Assembly: GCF_003987345.1 (NCBI RefSeq)
Contig: NZ_PIPP01000001.1
Span: forward strand, 1-64,000
DNA from: Aliidiomarina shirensis
GTDB taxonomy: Bacteria; Pseudomonadota; Gammaproteobacteria; Enterobacterales; Alteromonadaceae
DNA length: 64,000 nucleotides
Reading direction: 5' to 3'
In this document: positions 60,701-64,000 of the stretch, in pieces
How the letters are laid out: every line of letters starts with the position of its first letter
Position numbering within the stretch: the stretch's first letter is position 1
Notes under the pieces: generated by a model
What the model was told of the DNA's origin: nothing
Databases searched by the model: none
What the model saw: only the letters and a program-made list of their open reading frames with translations
Made by a program: the position numbers and the translations under genes

Positions 60701-61640
60701 CCATTAGTGAAGCACCTGGTGCAACACCTGAGAAGCTCAACGCAACTTGCTCGTGCTCTGTGCTCACTAAGTTACCTACACTAGTGCCCGCTACGTGAGT
60801 ACCGTGGCCACTTACATCGTGTGGTGTGGTTACTTCTTGAGGGTGCAGAGGTAAATTAGCGTTCGGATAAGAGCGGGCGATGATAAGTTTATCGTTACAG
60901 AACGCAGGCTCTGTTGTTGCACAGTAATCATCGTTTGGTAAGCCGGCAGGGCGAACGTGGCCATTGGCAGCAAACATTGGGTGATCTGGCAAAATACCAC
61001 TATCAATTACCGCTACGCGAATATCAGTACCGGCATTTTCACGGCCGCTTACGATGTCCCATGCGGCTGCTGCGTTAATAAGGCTATTCGAAGCGTCCAT
61101 ACTGGCGTAATGGCGCTCATTTTTATAAACGCGTTTAACACCCGGTACGGCGGCAAGCTCAGACATCGCTTTGCTTGAATTTGGTAGCTCAACAATAACG
61201 GCATTCATTAAGCCTTGCATGCTCTGCACGAGCTGGGCTTGTGGAATAACAGATTGGAGCTGATTAACGAATGCAGTTTGTTCACTCACCAAAAAGCTTC
61301 GATAATCGTTTGCGGCGGCAGTGCTAACATCTACACGAGAAGTTTGCCCTGAACTGCGCGTTGTTGCAGCGTAACCTGGAACGCCACCTGAATATGTGGC
61401 TACTGGCGAATGCTCGAGTTCCACAATGTAGTAGTTTTCTTCACGGGCACGATTTTCTGCAGTGCCTTTGATCTTTTCAACTTGTGCAGTATGTTGGTTC
61501 AGCGGTGTAAGACGATCGTCAACTTTCACTTGCTCAAGGCCATTGGCGTAAACACCAGCGGAAGCAACTGAAAGCACCGCACCTGCAACTAAACTAAGTC
61601 GCAAGTTAGGTCGCAAGTTGGGAATGAAGCTATTTTTCAT
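57708..61640 (-). CDS. Large secreted subtilisin-like protease with GlyGly-CTERM-like tail
   Basis: The 1310-residue exported S8 peptidase has a signal peptide (to SAGVYA), an I9-type propeptide and a catalytic domain with D213 (AVIDSGI), H279 (GHGTHVAGT) and S598 (GTSMASPH). A PA domain is inserted before the serine (VDRGECNFETKANNLQDAGA). Then come Fn3-like and beta-sandwich domains and a PKD-like repeat (SGSSDPDGDPLSYSWVQTDG). The C terminus reads WYEGSFGALIVLLGLPLVWI then RRRQ: a short Gly-Ser motif, one membrane helix and a basic cluster, as in GlyGly-CTERM proteins. The start at 61640 has AGGA eight bases upstream; the frame is open to 61721 without a signal. Confidence 0.92.
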   Translation of the reverse strand: MKNSFIPNLRPNLRLSLVAGAVLSVASAGVYANGLEQVKVDDRLTPLNQHTAQVEKIKGTAENRAREENYYIVELEHSPVATYSGGVPGYAATTRSSGQTSRVDVSTAAANDYRSFLVSEQTAFVNQLQSVIPQAQLVQSMQGLMNAVIVELPNSSKAMSELAAVPGVKRVYKNERHYASMDASNSLINAAAAWDIVSGRENAGTDIRVAVIDSGILPDHPMFAANGHVRPAGLPNDDYCATTEPAFCNDKLIIARSYPNANLPLHPQEVTTPHDVSGHGTHVAGTSVGNLVSTEHEQVALSFSGVAPGASLMAYKALFVGPDGRSSGFSSQLMGALEDAFYDGAHVINNSWGGAGGAHPSTSPYPNMFAALEAAGVVVVSAAGNDGPAERTIGCPACAESGLAVANTQTGRTFGAPLSVSGLELVASVGNGDFSIETPVTGPFAPIGEVVEENLLACESFTDSSVFDGHIIMVDRGECNFETKANNLQDAGAIGMIVANNEIGIINMNMAAATLPSVSITQTDGEDVAEAWVDGDTATLNDAQQIINSANVDIMATGSSRGPNADTSFLKPDIAAPGTNILSAYPTESGYGAISGTSMASPHVAGAAAIIRQLRPSLNPYQVKSVLMTSSNPAVRMQNGADQASPFDMGAGRLDIEAALSTAVAFDTASLSGTSCAPVCSFERTVTNLMSETTDWAVEFVPFDPNLDISVSMSEITLEGGASSTFEIEIDTTYAGDGWQFGHLVFNDLSGNYADAIVPFAVQAVKSDNDDLVSAAVTSGPIVTGEEATLRAQINRENLDGEIVVTVEVPETAELIADSIDPVLMNAEETSLEVAADGRSFTWTGAFVDGEASTELRTGGSLPVNSGVSLRDLLTSAPTQAPCSDVCDDNVFNFDISDEGGFIYNGVQYTTLNISPNGYITAGTQTHAGGWAPQQMPSETPPNNVIAPLWADFVVGGAAEGAMEFAVVAVGDDSWFIWEWFDVRTVDNADDRYTFSVWMKLGTDEVYFNYIDVPATITDEYTVGFEDSTGTVGLTYDGTLSNELLLKAELIPGDSIVTLNYDVTTGLMGVAPTLTAEGAPNDDIAIDFSELFTPASNRGLSNVTLENDGVVYEAYTPLVVEEGDVLSAAVVGQADHGTASIEDGQLVFTPASGRSGDFTFTYRVEDDAGRFTMPGEVTVTVTNSAPVAAASASVTTIEAGKEGTLNASGSSDPDGDPLSYSWVQTDGPTAEISNASSASASFIAPRSNTDTTLTFQVTVSDGELNDTATVSVDLQRYSSKKWYEGSFGALIVLLGLPLVWIRRRQHAKSM

Positions 61641-61762
61641 TATAATTATCCTGTTGTTTGGGTAACTCTTCCGCGCTACTAAAGAATTATGAGATAATGG
61701 TTCTACTGAAAACGCGGACACATTCGATAGTAAACTAATTCTGATTCGACCCTAAGTATCTC

Positions 61763-61781
61763 TGTTACAGAATATGTAACA
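61763..61781. promoter_or_regulatory. Palindromic operator candidate between subtilase and oxygenase genes
   Basis: TGTTACA (61763-61769) and TGTAACA (61775-61781) form a perfect 7-5-7 inverted repeat in the divergent promoter region, followed by a partial third half-site TGTTAAC. The spacing of about 1.5 helix turns suits a dimeric regulator. It could control one or both flanking genes. Confidence 0.4.
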
Positions 61782-61832
61782 AAATGTTAACAGGATCAAT
61801 GAGACTCATACCAGCGGTGTAGGAAATATAAA

Positions 61833-62765
61833 ATGCAATCAATTCCACATGTAGACATGTCGGCGCATGCAGACGATTTTAATAGTTTTGTAAAGTCCAT
61901 TGGCGAAGGTTACGAAGTGAACGGCTTTGTTGCATTAACCAATCACGGCATTCCGGATGAAACTATTCATGCAGCGCTCGATGCCACGCGAGATTTGTTT
62001 GCGCTTCCGGAAGATGTGAAAAAGCAATATCACAAGCCGGGCATGGGTGGCGCGCGCGGCTATACGCCTTTTGGCACTGAAATTGCGAAAGATGCCAAGC
62101 ATGTGGATTTGAAAGAGTTTTGGCACGTAGGCCGGGAAGTTGCTGATAATGCAAAGTATCCGCAGTTAACGCCGAATGTATGGCCGCAAGAGTTACCTTC
62201 GTTCAAAGAAACTACTACAGAGCTATTCAATGCGCTGGACGAATTAGGTAATCAAGTGCTGGAAGGTATTGCTGTGTACTTAGGCCAGCCGCGTGATTAT
62301 TTCCGTTCGCGAGTAAATGAAGGCAATTCAATTTTACGGCCCCTACATTACCCACCAATCGTAGAAGAGGGTACGCCTTCAGTGCGTGCAGCTGCCCACG
62401 AAGATATCAACGTAATTACTTTGCTGATCGGTTCGCGGGAGCCAGGGCTAGAAGTATTATCGAAATCAGGCGATTGGATTCCGGTAACGATTTTGGAAGG
62501 CGCAATTATCTGTAACGTGGGCGATATGCTTCAGCGTTTAACGAATGGTGTTCTACCTTCAACTACGCACCGGGTAGTAAACCCACCGGCGCCACATAAT
62601 CAAAAATCACGGTATTCCATTCCGTTTTTCTTACATTTTAATCCTGATGTGGTTATTGATGCGTTACCGCAATGCGTTACCGCTGAAAATCCGAAGCGGC
62701 AAGAACCGATTACCGCTGATGATTATTTAATGGAACGTTTACGCGAAATTGGGTTGGTGAAGTGA
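61833..62765 (+). CDS. 2-oxoglutarate-Fe(II) oxygenase, isopenicillin N synthase-like
   Basis: The 310-residue non-haem iron oxygenase has the N-terminal DIOX_N region (GFVALTNHGIPDETI, then GYTPFGTE) and the jelly-roll core. Iron ligands are H and D in AAHEDINVITLL, the second histidine in STTHRVVNPP, and the 2OG-binding arginine in SRYSIPFFLHFNPD. The substrate is unknown. Family members in proteobacteria are often annotated only by fold. Its stop overlaps the start of the thioesterase gene by four bases. Confidence 0.88.
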   Translation: MQSIPHVDMSAHADDFNSFVKSIGEGYEVNGFVALTNHGIPDETIHAALDATRDLFALPEDVKKQYHKPGMGGARGYTPFGTEIAKDAKHVDLKEFWHVGREVADNAKYPQLTPNVWPQELPSFKETTTELFNALDELGNQVLEGIAVYLGQPRDYFRSRVNEGNSILRPLHYPPIVEEGTPSVRAAAHEDINVITLLIGSREPGLEVLSKSGDWIPVTILEGAIICNVGDMLQRLTNGVLPSTTHRVVNPPAPHNQKSRYSIPFFLHFNPDVVIDALPQCVTAENPKRQEPITADDYLMERLREIGLVK

Positions 62766-63346
62766 ATTTATTAATTCGGCTATTTTGGATACTCCTCAGC
62801 CGACGCAAAGAACCACAATGCGGAGCGTTTGATACGCTCCGTGTTTGTTCTCGGGTATACCCAAACGATCTTGATCTCAACATGCATGTGAACAATGGCC
62901 GTTTTTTAACCTTTGCTGATTTAGGCAGGGTAGATTGGTTCTTTCGCAGTGGTGCTTGGGGTGTGGCGCGCAAAAAAGGATTTATTCCGGTAATCGGCGA
63001 TGTAAATGCGCGTTTTATTCGGCAGTTAAAAGCGTTTGATCGTTTTTATGTAGAAACGCGATTGCTCGGTTGGGATGATAAGTGGGCGTTTCTAGAGCAC
63101 AAAATATTGGATAAAAACGATCGCGTTGCCGGCTTAATTGTTGTCCGTGGTATGTTCTGGAGCAAGAAACACGGTGGTTTGAAGCCGGTAGATCTCATTG
63201 AGGCAACAGGTAACGCGAAAAGCGAAGAACTACTGGAATCACCAGCGTTACCGGAATGGGTTGAGAAGTGGCGAGAAACACTCGATTCACTCTCCGCCAC
63301 AGCGCGTAAAGAGAAAGAAATTCAACGTTCGCTCGAAGATAGATAA
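62762..63346 (+). CDS. Thioesterase-superfamily (4HBT, THEM6-like) protein
   Basis: The 194-residue hot-dog-fold protein has a short hydrophobic N terminus (LLIRLFWILL) and the motif VYPNDLDLNMHVNNGRFLTFADLGR typical of 4HBT/THEM6-like acyl-CoA thioesterases. It starts at a GTG that overlaps the oxygenase stop (GTGA), so the two are translationally coupled. The substrate is unknown. fadE lies just beyond, but on the other strand and with its own terminator. Confidence 0.85.
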   Translation: MNLLIRLFWILLSRRKEPQCGAFDTLRVCSRVYPNDLDLNMHVNNGRFLTFADLGRVDWFFRSGAWGVARKKGFIPVIGDVNARFIRQLKAFDRFYVETRLLGWDDKWAFLEHKILDKNDRVAGLIVVRGMFWSKKHGGLKPVDLIEATGNAKSEELLESPALPEWVEKWRETLDSLSATARKEKEIQRSLEDR

Positions 63347-63376
63347 AAAAAACGCCCCAGCAAAGATACTGGGGCG
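63343..63376 (-). terminator. Minus-strand intrinsic terminator
   Basis: Eight-base GC-rich stem CGCCCCAG/CTGGGGCG with an eight-base loop. The T tract exists only on the minus-strand side, so it serves leftward transcription. Since fadE already ends at 63593-63645, it implies a separate leftward transcript. It may also slow rightward transcription from the thioesterase gene. Confidence 0.8.
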
Positions 63377-63500
63377 CGCAAATCACTTATCGAGCCTTGG
63401 GGGGATAGTTGCTCATGCAACTGATGGCCTTCACTCCCACAAAAGATTCGGCCAGCTCTAACAAGTGAATCAGGGTTTGCACGATGTGTTGCAATCGGCA
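63343..63500 (-). ncRNA. Candidate small RNA with its own terminator
   Basis: Read on the minus strand, this stretch lies after the fadE terminator and ends in a second strong terminator: CGCCCCAG (63376-63369) with CTGGGGCG (63360-63353), then a run of eight T. Upstream are hairpins TTGCA/TGCAA (63494-63477), GATTC/GAATC (63471-63445) and GTTGC-ATGA-GCAAC (63421-63408). A possible -10 box TACATT is at 63511-63506, with a weak TTCTTA at -35. No known RNA family was recognised. A 59-codon frame from the ATG at 63502 runs through the terminator and seems fortuitous. Confidence 0.4.
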
Positions 63501-63592
63501 TCTTTAATGTAGCGTATTTTACGCGGGTAAGAACTTGGTTTACTGAATCTTTACTTGGGGTTATTTTAAATTAATCAAGGTGTTTAGCGCAT

Positions 63593-63645
63593 AAAAAAAC
63601 ACCGCAGGCATTTACTTGTAAGGGTAAAGCGTGCGGTGTTTTTAT
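63593..63645. terminator. Bidirectional terminator downstream of fadE
   Basis: AAAACACCGCA (63596-63606) pairs with TGCGGTGTTTT (63632-63642). The inner arms TTTAC and GTAAA extend the stem, and there are A/T tracts on both sides. It ends fadE 24 bases after its stop. Confidence 0.85.
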
Positions 63646-63668
63646 TTATGCTAATTACTAGCTAAGAA

Positions 63669-64000
63669 TTAGGCGTTGTTACGGCCCCATTCGTGAGCCG
63701 CAGGGCCCGCTAGTAGATCTTCAGGTGCGAAATCATCTACGTTGATGACACGCAAACGGCCTTCTTCAGCGCGCTTGAAGAGTTCAACTTCTTCATCCGT
63801 AAGCACACCCAACTCTTTACCGCGTATGCCAACTTCATGTAAGCGGGTAAAGGATAGGCGTTCGCCTGCTGCTTTTTCCACTTTCGCATGCAGTGGTTCA
63901 ACCGCAATGATATCCACTAAAACTTCTTCAAGGTAACCAAATGGGCCTTTTGGTGAAAGGAACTGACCTTCACCTAAACGCGTACGTGCAGCGTTTGGTT
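63669..64000 (-). CDS. fadE: Acyl-CoA dehydrogenase FadE, C-terminal part (runs off the window)
   Basis: About 109 codons at the end of a gene whose start lies to the right of the window. The visible sequence (RTRLGEGQFLSPKGPFGYLE, LSFTRLHEV, RLRVINVDDFAPEDL) matches the C-terminal extension that is special to the long, about 800-residue gammaproteobacterial FadE and absent from ordinary acyl-CoA dehydrogenases. FadE introduces the first double bond in fatty-acid beta-oxidation. An internal ATG is not the real start, because the frame is open to the window edge. Confidence 0.9.
   Translation of the reverse strand, partial: PNAARTRLGEGQFLSPKGPFGYLEEVLVDIIAVEPLHAKVEKAAGERLSFTRLHEVGIRGKELGVLTDEEVELFKRAEEGRLRVINVDDFAPEDLLAGPAAHEWGRNNA

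Noticed and set aside
63325-63502. 59-codon frame on the minus strand starting at the ATG at 63502
   Set aside because: It runs through the GC-rich terminator and into the thioesterase gene, lacks a ribosome binding site and has no recognisable motif. The RNA interpretation is preferred, though a peptide is not fully excluded.

Overview
The window is chromosomal DNA of a marine-type gammaproteobacterium. Several gene strings match well-known gammaproteobacterial synteny: pabB-nudL-sdaA, gloB-yafS-rnhA-dnaQ-tRNA-Asp, dnaE-accA-tilS and smc-zipA-ligA. Moderate GC, secreted peptidases and amidohydrolases, branched-chain keto-acid catabolism, astE and a rhombosortase suggest Alteromonadales, perhaps Idiomarinaceae. 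That placement is an inference from gene content, not from a search.

Layout. 1-2224 is the only clearly accessory stretch. It opens with the 3' end of a group II intron (domains V and VI), continues into palindromic repeats, carries a tandem pair of related lipoprotein genes (the first frameshifted) and closes with a compound palindromic repeat just upstream of tyrA. 2225-5035 holds tyrA, a stand-alone receiver protein and a cytochrome c'/cytochrome b561 pair. 5338-9764 encodes two exported amidohydrolase-fold proteins. 9919-11871 is an HsbA/HsbR-like partner-switching pair. 11888-19977 holds yciH, cysB, sdaA, nudL, pabB, fumA and rmuC. Two poorly characterised genes follow (19987-21184), then smc-zipA-ligA, mltD, gloB, yafS, rnhA and dnaQ. 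Three identical tRNA-Asp genes lie behind one strong promoter. After them come dnaE-accA-tilS, an RND efflux pair, a DUF599 membrane protein, astE and the branched-chain 2-oxoacid dehydrogenase E1alpha/E1beta/E2 operon. The right part has an SDR, rnhB, argE, an AbgT transporter, an S9 peptidase with a rhombosortase, a small lipoprotein, a very large subtilase with a GlyGly-CTERM-like tail, a 2OG-Fe(II) oxygenase with a thioesterase, a candidate small RNA and the 3' end of fadE.

How the genes work together. Most of the window is housekeeping: DNA replication and repair (dnaE, dnaQ, ligA, rnhA, rnhB, smc, rmuC), cell division (zipA), amino-acid metabolism (tyrA, argE, astE, sdaA, bkd) and folate (pabB). 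The peptide-using lifestyle shows in the secreted S9 peptidase and subtilase, the amidohydrolases, serine deamination and branched-chain catabolism. The rhombosortase and the subtilase are about 600 bp apart and probably form an enzyme-substrate pair.

Most interesting items: the repeat-flanked lipoprotein pair with signs of gene conversion, the rhombosortase/subtilase pair, the amidohydrolase locus in which only one of three modules keeps its HxH metal site, the altered PP-loop of TilS, and a structured, separately terminated candidate small RNA at 63343-63500.
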